NCBI GenBank assembly: GCA_045805505.1
Contig: JBJMLA010000144.1
Location: 23,809-87,808 of the forward strand
Direction of reading: 5' to 3'
From: BP-464 sp045805505
GTDB taxonomy: Bacteria; Actinomycetota; Thermoleophilia; Solirubrobacterales; Solirubrobacteraceae
Length of the DNA: 64,000 nt
Shown here: piece after piece, positions 38,768-46,658 of the stretch
Layout: each line of letters starts with the position of its first letter
Position numbering within the stretch: the stretch's first letter is position 1
Notes under the pieces: model-generated
Seen by the model: the letters and a program-made list of their open reading frames with translations, nothing else
The model's database searches: none
Told to the model about the DNA's origin: nothing
Program-made: the position numbers and the translations under genes

Positions 38768-39541
38768 TCAGCCGGCGGCGTCCTCGGCGCGGTGGCGCGC
38801 GTGCCGCCAGACCCGCTCGTACTCGGGGCGCAGGAAGGCGAGGTGCTCGCGCATCTCCCGCTCCGCCGCACTGGCGTTGCCGCTGGTGATCGCAGCGCCG
38901 ATGCGCAGGTGGTCGGCGTGGACCTGCTCGTGGAAGGCCGGCCCCAGGTCGGTCCGCTGCAGTGCGGTCTGCAGCACGGTGAAGATCGGCTGGGCGGCGA
39001 CGTAGAGCAACGTGTTCCCGCTCGCCTCGACGACGACCGAGTGGAACTCCTTGTTGTAGCCGAACTGCTCGCTCTCGGTCAGCCCCAGCTTTCCCTCGGG
39101 TGTGGCGGCGTCGAGGCGGTGAAGCAACTCGGGATCGCGGCGCTCGGCAGCCAGGCGGGCGGCCGGGACCTCGAGCAGCTCGCGGACCTCGAGGAACTCG
39201 TCGAGGGAGACCTCCTGCGATGCGGTCAGGAGATTGATGTTCGCGTGGAGGAACTCCGAGATGTGATCGACGCTCGGCAGCGTGACGAAGCTGCCACCGC
39301 CGGTGCCCTTCGAGGTCTCGATGAGACGGTGGGCTGCGAGCACGCGCAGGGCCTCACGGATGGTCGCTCGGCTGACTCCGAACTCCCGAGCGAGCATGAC
39401 CTCCGTCGGCAGCCGCATGCCGGGCCGCAGCTCGCCGGCGAGGATCAGTTCCCGCAGCTGGTCGGCGACCTGCTCGTAGGCCTTTCGGACGCGTTTGACC
39501 GGCATCCCGCCCGGTGTCGCCGCATTGGGGACGAGAGCCAT
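38768..39541 (-). CDS. FadR-type GntR-family repressor
   Basis: ATG at 39541 gives 257 residues (an internal ATG at 39505 would also serve). The N-terminal winged helix (LREFGV-like segment LAREFGVSRATIREALRVL, about 60-80) and KGTGGGSFV wing are typical; an FCD domain follows with EFLEVRELLEVPAARLAAE and the His-containing YNKEFHSVV. Such proteins sense CoA esters or small acids. It converges on the long operon and is divergent from the hydrolase at 39601, so it is the prime candidate regulator of the CoA pathway and of the GT-N3-AC sites. Confidence 0.9.
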   Translation of the reverse strand: MALVPNAATPGGMPVKRVRKAYEQVADQLRELILAGELRPGMRLPTEVMLAREFGVSRATIREALRVLAAHRLIETSKGTGGGSFVTLPSVDHISEFLHANINLLTASQEVSLDEFLEVRELLEVPAARLAAERRDPELLHRLDAATPEGKLGLTESEQFGYNKEFHSVVVEASGNTLLYVAAQPIFTVLQTALQRTDLGPAFHEQVHADHLRIGAAITSGNASAAEREMREHLAFLRPEYERVWRHARHRAEDAAG

Positions 39542-39600
39542 GTGCCGAAGTCTACGTTCGACACCCAGCCGGACGCCAACCACCATCGGCGGGGGTACGC

Positions 39601-40419
39601 ATGAGCACGCCAGAGCATCCACCAGCTCGGGTCAGGGGCTACGTGACCACAAGCACCGGGCAGCTGCATTACGCCCGTGCGGGCGACGGCGTCCCGGCGG
39701 TGCTGATCCACCAATCGCCCTCCAGCCATGCGATGTGGGACCCGATCCTCCCGATGCTGGCGGCCCGCGGCTACTCCGCGATAGCCGTCGACCTGCCCGG
39801 GCACGGCATGTCGGATCCGCTCCCGGAGAAGCCGTCGGTCGAGGACTACGCCGACAGCCTCGAAGACCTGCTCACGGGGCTCGGGATCGCTCGCTGTCAC
39901 TTGGTCGGACATCACACCGGGGTGGCGGTGGCGCTCTCGTTCGCGGCGCGGCATCCCAGGCGGGTGGGGCGCATCGCCGGCTGGGGCATTCCGCTGCTCG
40001 ACGAGGAGACCGCGCGTGCGATGGCCACCGAACCCGGACCGCGCTATGACCGCGATGGGGGCGAGGTCATCGCTCGCTGGAAGACCTATTGGAAGTACGC
40101 GCGCGAGGGGTCGCCGCCTGGCCCGATCGTCCGCTCCCTCACCGAGGTCCTGCTCACCGGCGACCGGCGGGCGGACGCTCACAACGCGCTCGGGGAGGCG
40201 GACGTCGAGACGTTGCTGCGCGAGGTGGCCGTACCGATGCTCTCCATCGCCGGCACACGCGAGATGCTGCATGCGGCGAGCGTCCGCGCTGCCGAGCTCT
40301 CGCCGCTGATCGAGTACCGGGAGCTGGGCGACAGCGGGTTCTTCGTCGTCGATGAGGAGCCGGAGGCGTTCGCGGACGCGGTCGCCGAGCACCTCGGCAC
40401 AGAGCCGCTCGTCCCATGA
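39601..40419 (+). CDS. Alpha/beta-hydrolase-fold protein with a His at the nucleophile elbow
   Basis: 272 residues from ATG 39601. The fold is shown by VLIHQSPSSHAMWD (oxyanion region), DLPGHGMSDP, and a C-terminal cap and core. The nucleophile elbow, normally G-x-S-x-G, reads GHHTG, so the Ser is replaced by His. This is seen in some annotated alpha/beta proteins and would rule out ordinary serine hydrolysis; lyase or cofactor-free oxygenase chemistry are options. Its stop overlaps the third CoA-transferase gene. Confidence 0.85.
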   Translation: MSTPEHPPARVRGYVTTSTGQLHYARAGDGVPAVLIHQSPSSHAMWDPILPMLAARGYSAIAVDLPGHGMSDPLPEKPSVEDYADSLEDLLTGLGIARCHLVGHHTGVAVALSFAARHPRRVGRIAGWGIPLLDEETARAMATEPGPRYDRDGGEVIARWKTYWKYAREGSPPGPIVRSLTEVLLTGDRRADAHNALGEADVETLLREVAVPMLSIAGTREMLHAASVRAAELSPLIEYRELGDSGFFVVDEEPEAFADAVAEHLGTEPLVP

Positions 40420-41618
40420 ACGAGCGGCCGCCGCTGGGCGATCTTCGGGTGATCAGCGTCGAGCAGTTCGGCGCCGGGCCCTGGTCGACCATGCAGCTGG
40501 CCGACCTCGGCGCCGACGTGATCAAGATCGAGGATCCGACCGTGGGCGGGGACGTCGGCCGCTATGTGCCGCCGTTCCAGAACGGCGAGAGCTCTGTCTA
40601 CTTCGAGGCGTTCAACCGCAACAAGCGCAGCGTGTCGCTGGACCTCCGCCTACCGGAGGCGCGAGCCGCGTTCGAAGACCTCGTCGCCAGCTCCGACGCG
40701 GTCATGTCGAACCTCCGCGGCGGACAGGCCGAGACCCTCGGGCTCAACTACGACGCGCTCGCGCACTGCAACCCCATGATCGTCTGCTGCGCGCTGACCG
40801 GCTTCGGCTCCACCGGACCGCGCGCCACCGAGGGTGGCTACGACTACGTGCTGCAGGCCATGGCCGGCTGGATGCACCTGACCGGGGATCCGGAAGGGCC
40901 TCCTACGAAAGCGGGCCTGTCTCTGGTCGACCTCTCGGCCGGCTATGTGTCGGCCCTCGCGCTGGTCAGCGGCGTCTGGAGGGCACGCCGTGACGGCAGG
41001 GGATGCGACTGCGACATCTCGTTGTTCGAGACAGCCCTGGCGGAGCTCGCGTACGTCGGAACCTGGGTCGCCACAGCAGGCTTCGACGCGCAGCGGATGA
41101 AGGAGTCCGCGCACCCGTCGATCGTGCCCTTCCAGGCGTTCGAGACGAGCACCGGCTGGATTGCGGTGGCCTGCCCCAAAGAACGCTTCTGGCGGCTGCT
41201 GTGCGAGGCCGGCGGCCGCGCACAGCTGGCCGACGATCCGCGGTATGCGACATTCGCCGATCGCGACCGTCATCGCGAGGAGCTCCTTGCCGCCTTGCGC
41301 CCCATGTTCCTCGAGCGGACGAGCGACGAGTGGCTCGCGCTGCTGACCGCGCGCGGGGTCCCGGTCGGCCTCGTCAACGACGTGCCCTCCGCGCTGGCCG
41401 ATCCCCAGGCCGTCGCGCGCGAGGTCATCGTCGAGATCGAGCATCCGGAGCTGGGGACGGTCCGTCACATCGCCTCGCCATTCCGCCTCGACGACGCACC
41501 GCCGCCGATCCGTCGCTCGCCTTTGCGTGGCGAGCACACCGAGGAAGTGCTGCGTGGCGTCTGCGGCTACTCGCCCGAGCGGATCTCCGACCTCAAGCGT
41601 GCCGGCGCCTTCGGCTGA
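40416..41618 (+). CDS. CaiB/BaiF-family CoA-transferase 3
   Basis: 400 residues; the ATG overlaps the hydrolase stop by 4 bp. Motifs include RVISVEQFGAGPWSTMQLADLGA, NRNKRSVSLDL, GFGSTGP, and the catalytic Asp D172 in SLVDLSAG, the same position as in the CoA-transferase at 32749. The usual TGxGQ segment is DGRGCD. It probably serves the same pathway as the operon to its left, with a different donor or acceptor acid. Confidence 0.92.
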   Translation: MNERPPLGDLRVISVEQFGAGPWSTMQLADLGADVIKIEDPTVGGDVGRYVPPFQNGESSVYFEAFNRNKRSVSLDLRLPEARAAFEDLVASSDAVMSNLRGGQAETLGLNYDALAHCNPMIVCCALTGFGSTGPRATEGGYDYVLQAMAGWMHLTGDPEGPPTKAGLSLVDLSAGYVSALALVSGVWRARRDGRGCDCDISLFETALAELAYVGTWVATAGFDAQRMKESAHPSIVPFQAFETSTGWIAVACPKERFWRLLCEAGGRAQLADDPRYATFADRDRHREELLAALRPMFLERTSDEWLALLTARGVPVGLVNDVPSALADPQAVAREVIVEIEHPELGTVRHIASPFRLDDAPPPIRRSPLRGEHTEEVLRGVCGYSPERISDLKRAGAFG

Positions 41619-41644
41619 CGCGCGCCAGACTGAGGTCTGGCCAG

Positions 41645-42376
41645 ATGATCTACGACGAACGCCTACGCACTCGCCTCGCCAGGAACCTCGCCATCCACGA
41701 GCGCCTCGAGCTTCCGCTGGGCGACCGGCGGCCCGCGGCGGTGGCGATCGTCATCGTCGACAGCGACGCTGGCTGTCATGACCACGAGCCGCTGAGCGGC
41801 GAGCACCTGGACATGACGATGGTGCCCGGAGCCGCCACGGACGACCGTGGCCGTCCGCTCGACGGCCGGATGATCGGCGTGGCCGGTGGTGCGGCCTTCC
41901 TGCTCTGCCGGCGAGCATCGGGCCTCAACCGCCACGCAGGCCAGTGGGCGTTGCCGGGAGGACGCATGGATGCCGGGGAGTCCGCCCTGGACGCCGCGCT
42001 TCGCGAGCTGGACGAGGAGCTCGGGATCCGGCTGGGGCCATCGAGCGTCGTCGGCTGGCTCGACGACTACGTCACACGATCCGGGTATCAGATCTCGCCT
42101 GTGGTCCTGTGGGGCGGCGCGAATCCCGCGATGAGCCCGGCACCGGAGGAGGTCGTGGCGGTCTACCGCATCGGTCTCGAGGCCCTGCGGGCCTCTGAGC
42201 CGCGGTTCGTCGACATCCCGGAGAGCGATCGACCCGTGTTGCAGCTCCCGCTGGGCAACGATCTCATCCATTCACCCACCGGCGCCCTGCTCCTGCAACT
42301 CCGGCAGGTCGCCCTGCTCGGGCGCGCGGGCGAGCGGGTCGGCCAGTACGAAGAGCCCGTGTTCGCATGGCGGTGA
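41645..42376 (+). CDS. Nudix hydrolase, CoA-pyrophosphatase-like
   Basis: 243 residues with a perfect Nudix box (G-x5-E-x7-REL-x-EE-x-G, beginning GGRMDAGE). The segment before it, LCRRASGLNRHAGQWALPGG, resembles the RxxxLxxHxGQ...PGG pattern of CoA diphosphatases (NudL/PCD1). It would hydrolyse CoA or oxidised CoA esters. Being 26 bp behind a CoA-transferase gene, it may balance CoA-ester pools during catabolism. Substrate is inferred from motif only. Confidence 0.88.
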   Translation: MIYDERLRTRLARNLAIHERLELPLGDRRPAAVAIVIVDSDAGCHDHEPLSGEHLDMTMVPGAATDDRGRPLDGRMIGVAGGAAFLLCRRASGLNRHAGQWALPGGRMDAGESALDAALRELDEELGIRLGPSSVVGWLDDYVTRSGYQISPVVLWGGANPAMSPAPEEVVAVYRIGLEALRASEPRFVDIPESDRPVLQLPLGNDLIHSPTGALLLQLRQVALLGRAGERVGQYEEPVFAWR

Positions 42377-42420
42377 CCGGGAAGCGCGGCTCGGGTTGGA
42401 AGCCTCGGCTTCAGAAAACA

Positions 42421-42446
42421 GAAAGCCCCGCGCAAGCGGGGCTTTC
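42421..42446 (-). terminator. Rho-independent terminator of tRNA-Leu
   Basis: Arms GAAAGCCCCGC and GCGGGGCTTTC (11 bp perfect) around a 4-nt loop, followed on the minus strand by a T-rich stretch (TGTTTTC). It lies just past the 3' end of the tRNA. Confidence 0.85.
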
Positions 42447-42450
42447 ATGA

Positions 42451-42535
42451 TGCGCCGGAGAGGACTCGAACCTCCACGGGCTATTAGCCCACCAGCCCCT
42501 CAAGCTGGCGCGTCTACCAATTCCGCCACCGGCGC
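42451..42535 (-). tRNA. tRNA-Leu, anticodon GAG
   Basis: The 85-nt class II tRNA has a 7-bp acceptor stem (GCGCCGG with CCGGCGC), discriminator A at 42451, anticodon arm CCAGC-TTGAGGG-GCTGG giving anticodon GAG, a long variable arm and the T loop GGTTCGAGTCC. The CCA end is not encoded. It reads CUC/CUU leucine codons. No integrated element is seen next to it. Confidence 0.97.
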
Positions 42536-42666
42536 TGGAGCGGCGCAGAACTATAGCCGCGCGGGGTGGGGGCGCCCGGAGCGCGGAGCGGTCACAGGAT
42601 CCGCGCCGCGGGCTCCTGTCGGCGAATGGCCAGATCTTCGCTCGGACGCTTCCCGGGGCCGCGCTG

Positions 42667-42807
42667 ATGCGCCTGGTCTGCGACAACTGCGGGGCGCATC
42701 ACACCATGGACGTGGTCGCCGGGCAGCTCTGCCCGGTGTGCGGAGAGGGCCGGCTCGAGCCGCTCCCACCGCCTTCGCCGGCGCCTTCTGGGCCTGACCA
42801 GACCTGA
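42667..42807 (+). CDS. 46-residue zinc-ribbon protein
   Basis: ATG 42667 opens a 46-residue frame with two CxxC knuckles, CDNC near residue 5 and CPVC near residue 22, separated by 13 residues. After residue 27 the tail is Pro-rich (PLPPPSPAPSGP). The spacing fits a small rubredoxin-like or zinc-ribbon fold. It lies between the tRNA-Leu gene and lexA. Function is unknown; the cysteine pattern and codon-level GC bias support a real gene. Confidence 0.6.
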   Translation: MRLVCDNCGAHHTMDVVAGQLCPVCGEGRLEPLPPPSPAPSGPDQT

Positions 42808-42824
42808 GTGCCGGGCGGGCGGTT

Positions 42825-42854
42825 TTTCCATTCCGTCCGACGCCCTGGTACCTT
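42825..42854 (+). promoter_or_regulatory. Candidate lexA promoter
   Basis: TACCTT (42849-42854) would be the -10, with TTTCCA (42825-42830) 18 bp upstream as a weak -35. The same -10 hexamer is used in the rnpB promoter. The SOS box begins 3 bp after it, so LexA would cover the start region. Confidence 0.45.
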
Positions 42855-42856
42855 TA

Positions 42857-42870
42857 CGAACACACGTTCG
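42857..42870. promoter_or_regulatory. SOS box (LexA operator) of lexA
   Basis: CGAACACACGTTCG matches the actinobacterial/Bacillus-type LexA consensus CGAAC-N4-GTTCG in every fixed position. It lies 22 bp before the lexA start at 42893 and implies autoregulation. Confidence 0.92.
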
Positions 42871-42892
42871 ACCAACCGGCCGAAAGGCCCGT

Positions 42893-43537
42893 ATGGAGGC
42901 CACGCCCGCCATGGATCTGACAAAGCGCCAGCAGGAGATCTTCGACTTCATCAAGCGCTACGCGGCTGAGCACGGCTACCCGCCGACGGTGCGCGACATC
43001 GGCAAGGCCGTCGGCCTCGCGTCCTCTTCGACGGTGCACGCGCACCTCGCGAACCTCGAGCGGCTGGGGCTCATCCGCCGCGACCCGTCCAAGCCGCGCG
43101 CGCTCGAGCTGCTCGACCGCGCGGCCGAGGCGATCACCGGCGGGGTGCGCAACGCGCTCGGCGGTGGCGGCCTGCCGCTGGTCGGCTCGGTCGCCGCGGG
43201 TCAGCCCATCCTCGCCGAGGAGAACATCGAGGAGTACCTCGCCGTCCCCGATGTCGCCGGCGGGACCGACGGCGAGTACATCCTGCGCGTACGGGGCGAT
43301 TCGATGATCGACGCCGGCATGCTCGAGGGCGACTTCGTCGTGGTCAAGCCGCAGGAGACCGCGGCCGACGGCGAGATCGTCGTGGCGCTCGTGGGGGAGG
43401 AGGCGACGGTCAAGCGGTTCTTCCGCGAGGCCGATCACGTCCGGCTGCAGCCCGAGAACTCCACGATGGAGCCGATCCGGTCCAAGGACGTCAAGGTCCT
43501 CGGACGGGTGGTCGGCCTGTTCAGGAGCGTCCGATGA
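42893..43537 (+). CDS. lexA: LexA repressor
   Basis: 214 residues from ATG 42893; an internal ATG at 42911, preceded by GGAGG, would give the more usual N-terminus MDLTKRQQEIFDFI. The winged helix (TVRDIGKAVGLASSSTVHAHL) is followed by the autoproteolysis domain: cleavage site Ala102-Gly103 (VAAGQP), catalytic Ser137 (GDSMIDAG) and Lys174 (ATVKRFF). RecA filaments trigger self-cleavage, releasing SOS genes. Boxes of its type are present before lexA itself, imuB and dnaE2 in this window. Confidence 0.98.
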   Translation: MEATPAMDLTKRQQEIFDFIKRYAAEHGYPPTVRDIGKAVGLASSSTVHAHLANLERLGLIRRDPSKPRALELLDRAAEAITGGVRNALGGGGLPLVGSVAAGQPILAEENIEEYLAVPDVAGGTDGEYILRVRGDSMIDAGMLEGDFVVVKPQETAADGEIVVALVGEEATVKRFFREADHVRLQPENSTMEPIRSKDVKVLGRVVGLFRSVR

Positions 43538-43776
43538 GCACCGCGGTGCTCGATCGCCCGACGTCTCGCGTGGCCAGCCGTGTCACGGCACCGCCGCGAG
43601 CTGGAGATGGTGGGCCGACCCTCGAGGGCGTGATCGTCAGGGCCTGGGAGGGCCTGGCGGCCCATCGGGGCGTCGGCTGCCCGCTGTGCGGCGGCCACAT
43701 GAAGCCGCGCTACGGGGCGTCCGGCATGGATCCGGTCGGCGGCCGCTGCACGCAGTGCGGGACGACGCTGGGCTAG
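43534..43776 (+). CDS. 80-residue zinc-ribbon protein cotranslated with lexA
   Basis: ATG 43534 overlaps the lexA stop (ATGA), so it shares the SOS-controlled message. The N-terminal 25 residues are Arg/Ala/Pro-rich; the C-terminal half holds two CxxC knuckles, CPLC and CTQC, about 20 residues apart, in a zinc-ribbon pattern ending CGTTLG. A DNA- or RNA-binding role under DNA damage is conceivable. Genes next to lexA in related bacteria often encode cell-division inhibitors, but no LysM or membrane segment is seen here. Confidence 0.75.
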   Translation: MSTAVLDRPTSRVASRVTAPPRAGDGGPTLEGVIVRAWEGLAAHRGVGCPLCGGHMKPRYGASGMDPVGGRCTQCGTTLG

Positions 43777-43802
43777 GAGCGGGCGCGTCACGTCCTTAAC
43801 GA

Positions 43803-43830
43803 CGAAGGGCCCGCAGTCGCGGGCCCTTCG
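43803..43830. terminator. Hairpin between the lexA operon and cspA
   Basis: A 12-bp perfect stem (CGAAGGGCCCGC with GCGGGCCCTTCG) closes a 4-nt loop (43803-43830). It lies 18 bp beyond the cspA stop and 26 bp beyond the zinc-ribbon gene, so it can serve both converging messages. U tracts are weak on both sides. Confidence 0.8.
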
Positions 43831-43847
43831 CAAATCTGGGGCGTGCC

Positions 43848-44051
43848 CTAGATCAGGTTGACGTTGACGGCCTTGGGGCCCTTGTCCCCAGCCTCGGACT
43901 CGTACGAGACCTTGGCCCCCTCGGCGAGCGAGCGGTAGCCGTCAGAGTTGATCGCGGTGTGGTGCACGAAGAGGTCCTTGCCGGACTCGTCGGGCGTGAT
44001 GAACCCGAAGCCCTTCTCATCGCTGAACCACTTCACGGTGCCGGTAGCCAT
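43848..44051 (-). CDS. cspA: Cold-shock protein
   Basis: 67 residues from ATG 44051, with the Shine-Dalgarno GGAGGA 9 bp upstream. The single cold-shock domain has both nucleic-acid-binding motifs, KGFGFITP (RNP1) and DLFVHHTAI (RNP2). It binds single-stranded RNA and DNA and melts RNA structure. The upstream 170 bp up to rnpB contain no gene and could include a long 5' leader, as is common for csp genes. Confidence 0.97.
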   Translation of the reverse strand: MATGTVKWFSDEKGFGFITPDESGKDLFVHHTAINSDGYRSLAEGAKVSYESEAGDKGPKAVNVNLI

Positions 44052-44194
44052 GATCGGCATCCTCCGGTGTGTTTCGTGTGCTGCGTACTCGGAGGAAGCG
44101 GATGCTGACCTGCGGGCACTGGCACGACTTCGCCGGGGTCTACCCGGCCTGACGCGCGTGAAGGTACCAGCAATCGTGCCGTTCGTGGCAAGAG

Positions 44195-44223
44195 TTGGAG
44201 AAGCCGCGTCAGCGCTGTACCTT
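44195..44223 (+). promoter_or_regulatory. rnpB promoter
   Basis: TTGGAG (44195-44200) and TACCTT (44218-44223) are spaced by 17 bp. The predicted start, about 7 bp downstream, coincides with the first base of the RNase P RNA P1 helix at 44230. Confidence 0.7.
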
Positions 44224-44229
44224 GGTCGT

Positions 44230-44560
44230 GCAAGCTACGCAGTCGCGGCGGCCGCAAGGCCGTCGAGGAAAGTCCGGACACCGCAGGGCAGGGTGGTCGG
44301 GAAACCCGACCCGGAGAAATCCGCGGGACAGTGCCACAGAGACATACCGCCGATGGCGCGGCCTCAGCTGAGTCGCGCACAGGCAAGGGTGAAAAGGTGC
44401 GGTAAGAGCGCACCGGTGTCCTGGTGACAGGGCGCGTCAAGGCAAACCCCACCCGGTGCAAGACCAAGCAGGACCGCTTGAAGGCTGCCCGCCGAGGTCC
44501 AGGTAGGTCGCACAGATGGATGGCTGCGCACGACAGAATCCGGCTTACCGGCTTGCTGTG
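44230..44560 (+). ncRNA. rnpB: RNase P RNA, bacterial class A
   Basis: The conserved core is clear: GAGGAAAGTCCGGAC near the 5' end (about 44264), ACAGAGACATACCGCC, GGTAAGAGCGCACC, and ACAGAATCCGGCTTA near the 3' end (about 44533). P1 pairs GCAAGC (44230-44235) with GCTTGC (44551-44556). The about 330-nt length is usual for class A. It processes the 5' ends of tRNA precursors. Ends are approximate by a few bases. Confidence 0.97.
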
Positions 44561-44585
44561 AAGAGGCTCCTTCGGGGGCCTCTTT
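44561..44585 (+). terminator. Rho-independent terminator of rnpB
   Basis: AAGAGGC pairs with GCCTCTT around a CUCC-UUCG-GGGG-type tetraloop stem, with a short T run (CTCTTTGCGTT) at its end. It directly follows the RNase P RNA. Confidence 0.85.
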
Positions 44586-44676
44586 GCGTTGGCCGACGCT
44601 GATCTGGGCTTCATGCGCATGGCCGACGATGAGGGATGTGCGCCCTGCGATCCGACCTTGCGCTCACACTGCCCGC

Positions 44677-45333
44677 ATGCGCACCGTTGGACTCTGCGAG
44701 GACGACGACGAGCTGCGCGACGTCGTTCGGCGCGCGCTCCAGGAGGAAGGCGCCACCGTCGTGGCGACAGCCTCGGGCAAGGAGGCCGTGCGGCTGTTCG
44801 GCGAGAGCCCGCCGGACGTGGTGATCCTCGATGTCGGGCTGCCCGATGCCGACGGCCGCGATGTCTGTGCGGCGTTGCGGGCACGCGGGATCTTCACGCC
44901 GATCCTGTTCCTCACCGCGCGGGATGCGCTGCCCGACCGCCTCAGTGGCTTTCACGCCGGCGGCGACGACTATCTGACCAAGCCGTTCGCGCTGAGCGAG
45001 CTGCTGGTCCGCGTGCGGGCGCTGGCACGCCGCCCCGTTGCTCCCGCCGACGGCGCGGGGGTCATCCTCGATGCCGGAGCCCACGCCATCGTGCACGAGG
45101 GCCGGCGCGTGCCGCTCACGCCGACGGAGTTCCGTCTGTTGTCGGCTCTGGCGGCAAGCCCGGGAGTCGTCCTGCGGCGAGCGTCGCTGATCGCCACGGG
45201 CTGGACCGATGGTGCGCTGGTCCACGACAACACCCTCGACGCCTACATCGCGCGCATCCGCCGCAAGCTGCGCCAGGCAGAGTCGGCGATCGGCATCGAC
45301 ACCGTGCGCGGCGTGGGCTACGTCCTGCGATGA
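44677..45333 (+). CDS. OmpR-family response regulator 2
   Basis: 218 residues from ATG 44677. The receiver has CEDDDE acidic residues, phospho-acceptor Asp in VVILDVGLPD and TKPF; the winged helix ends IDTVRGVGYVLR. It is a conventional DNA-binding response regulator. Its stop overlaps the histidine kinase start (ATGA), which fixes the partner. Promoter targets may include the membrane-protein genes just downstream, but no operator is recognised. Confidence 0.95.
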   Translation: MRTVGLCEDDDELRDVVRRALQEEGATVVATASGKEAVRLFGESPPDVVILDVGLPDADGRDVCAALRARGIFTPILFLTARDALPDRLSGFHAGGDDYLTKPFALSELLVRVRALARRPVAPADGAGVILDAGAHAIVHEGRRVPLTPTEFRLLSALAASPGVVLRRASLIATGWTDGALVHDNTLDAYIARIRRKLRQAESAIGIDTVRGVGYVLR

Positions 45334-46619
45334 CGTTTCGCGCCCGGCTCCTGCTGACGTCGCTGGTGACGCTGGCCGTCGGGCTCGGCGCCCTGGTCGT
45401 GGCCGGCAACGTGCTGCTCGACCGCCGCGTCGAGGCGGAGACGGGAAGCCTGCTGCGCGCCCGCGTCGATGCCGAGGTCGCCGCGCTGGCCGTGACGCCG
45501 TCGGCGATCCGGGTGCGGGAGACCGCCAACGACGAGGCGCTCGACAAGCAGGCCTGGGTGTTCAGCGAGGGCCGCGCCATCGAGCGCCCGGCCGGGGTGC
45601 GCAGAGACCTCGACGCCGCCGCCGTGGCGCTCGGCCGATCGACCACGACGGCCGAGGCCGGCGGGCCGGACGACTTCCGGCTGCGTGCCCAGCCCGTGAT
45701 CGCCGCCGGCGGGCGGCAGGTGGGCACCGTCGTGGTCGCCGAGTCGACCGCGGCGCTCGAGCATCTTCAGGAGGGCGTGCTCGCCGGGTCGGCGGTCGTC
45801 GCGTTGCTCGTGATGCTCGCCGGCGGTCTGGCCATCCGCAGCGCCGTCGACGGTGCGCTCCGGCCGGTGGCGGAGATGACCGCTTCGGCGCGCGATTGGG
45901 GCGCCCACGACCTCGAGCGGCGCTTCGCCCTCGGCCCCGCGCGGGACGAGCTCACCGGTCTGGCGGCGATGCTCGACGGGCTGCTCGCCCGGATCGCCGC
46001 GTCGCGCCGGCACGAGCAGCGCTTCGCCAGCGAGGTCGCCCACGAGCTGCGGACGCCGCTGGCGGCGATGCGCGGGCGCGCCGAGCTGGCGCTGCGCGAT
46101 CACGACGAGCGCGGCCACGACGCTGCCCTGGAGTCGATCGTCGAGCAGGCCGACCGGCTGGCGACCACGATCGACACGCTGGTGGCGGCTGCCCGGCAGG
46201 ACCTCGGCGAGCCGGGCGCCACCGTCGATCTCGCGGCTCTCGCGCGCGAGCTCACCGACGTCGAGCTCGTGATCCACGAGCCCGTGGCGCCCGCCGAGGG
46301 CGATCCCGACGTGGTCCGGAGGGCGCTGGCCCCGCTGATCGAGAACGCACGGCGTCTGGCGCGCTCCACGGTGGCCGTCGAGGTGGGTAGTCCCGGCGAG
46401 CGCGTCTCGCTCGTCGTCACCGACGACGGGCCCGGCGTGTCCGCCGGTCTGGCCGCCCGCATCTTCGAGCCGGGCTTTCAGTCCGGTCCCGAGTCCGGCG
46501 GTGCCGGACTCGGGCTTCCGCTCGCTCGTCGCCTCGCCCGCAGCTGTGGCGGGGACGTCGTCGCCGCCGAGGGGCCGGGCGGCCACTTCACGCTGTGGTT
46601 GCCGCGCGCCGATCACTAG
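45330..46619 (+). CDS. Sensor histidine kinase, partner of the regulator at 44677
   Basis: 429 residues. Membrane helices at about 8-30 and 148-172 enclose an external sensing domain of about 115 residues. A HAMP linker is followed by H-box ASEVAHELRTPLA, an N box that is divergent (LAPLIENARRL), and G boxes VTDDGPGV and GGAGLGLPLA. The kinase core looks active. The signal is unknown. The membrane-protein gene at 46659 begins 39 bp downstream. Confidence 0.93.
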   Translation: MTFRARLLLTSLVTLAVGLGALVVAGNVLLDRRVEAETGSLLRARVDAEVAALAVTPSAIRVRETANDEALDKQAWVFSEGRAIERPAGVRRDLDAAAVALGRSTTTAEAGGPDDFRLRAQPVIAAGGRQVGTVVVAESTAALEHLQEGVLAGSAVVALLVMLAGGLAIRSAVDGALRPVAEMTASARDWGAHDLERRFALGPARDELTGLAAMLDGLLARIAASRRHEQRFASEVAHELRTPLAAMRGRAELALRDHDERGHDAALESIVEQADRLATTIDTLVAAARQDLGEPGATVDLAALARELTDVELVIHEPVAPAEGDPDVVRRALAPLIENARRLARSTVAVEVGSPGERVSLVVTDDGPGVSAGLAARIFEPGFQSGPESGGAGLGLPLARRLARSCGGDVVAAEGPGGHFTLWLPRADH

Positions 46620-46658
46620 TCAGGAAAACGCAAGGTTCACGGCCGCACCCTCTCGGCC

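Noticed and set aside
39551..39564. GTTCGAC as a FadR operator before the regulator at 39541
   Set aside because: It has a GT-N3-AC core but lacks the A/T flanks and symmetry of the other sites.
42451..42535. tRNA-Leu as a possible attachment site of an integrated element
   Set aside because: No integrase, no repeated 3' tRNA fragment and no change in base composition were seen nearby.
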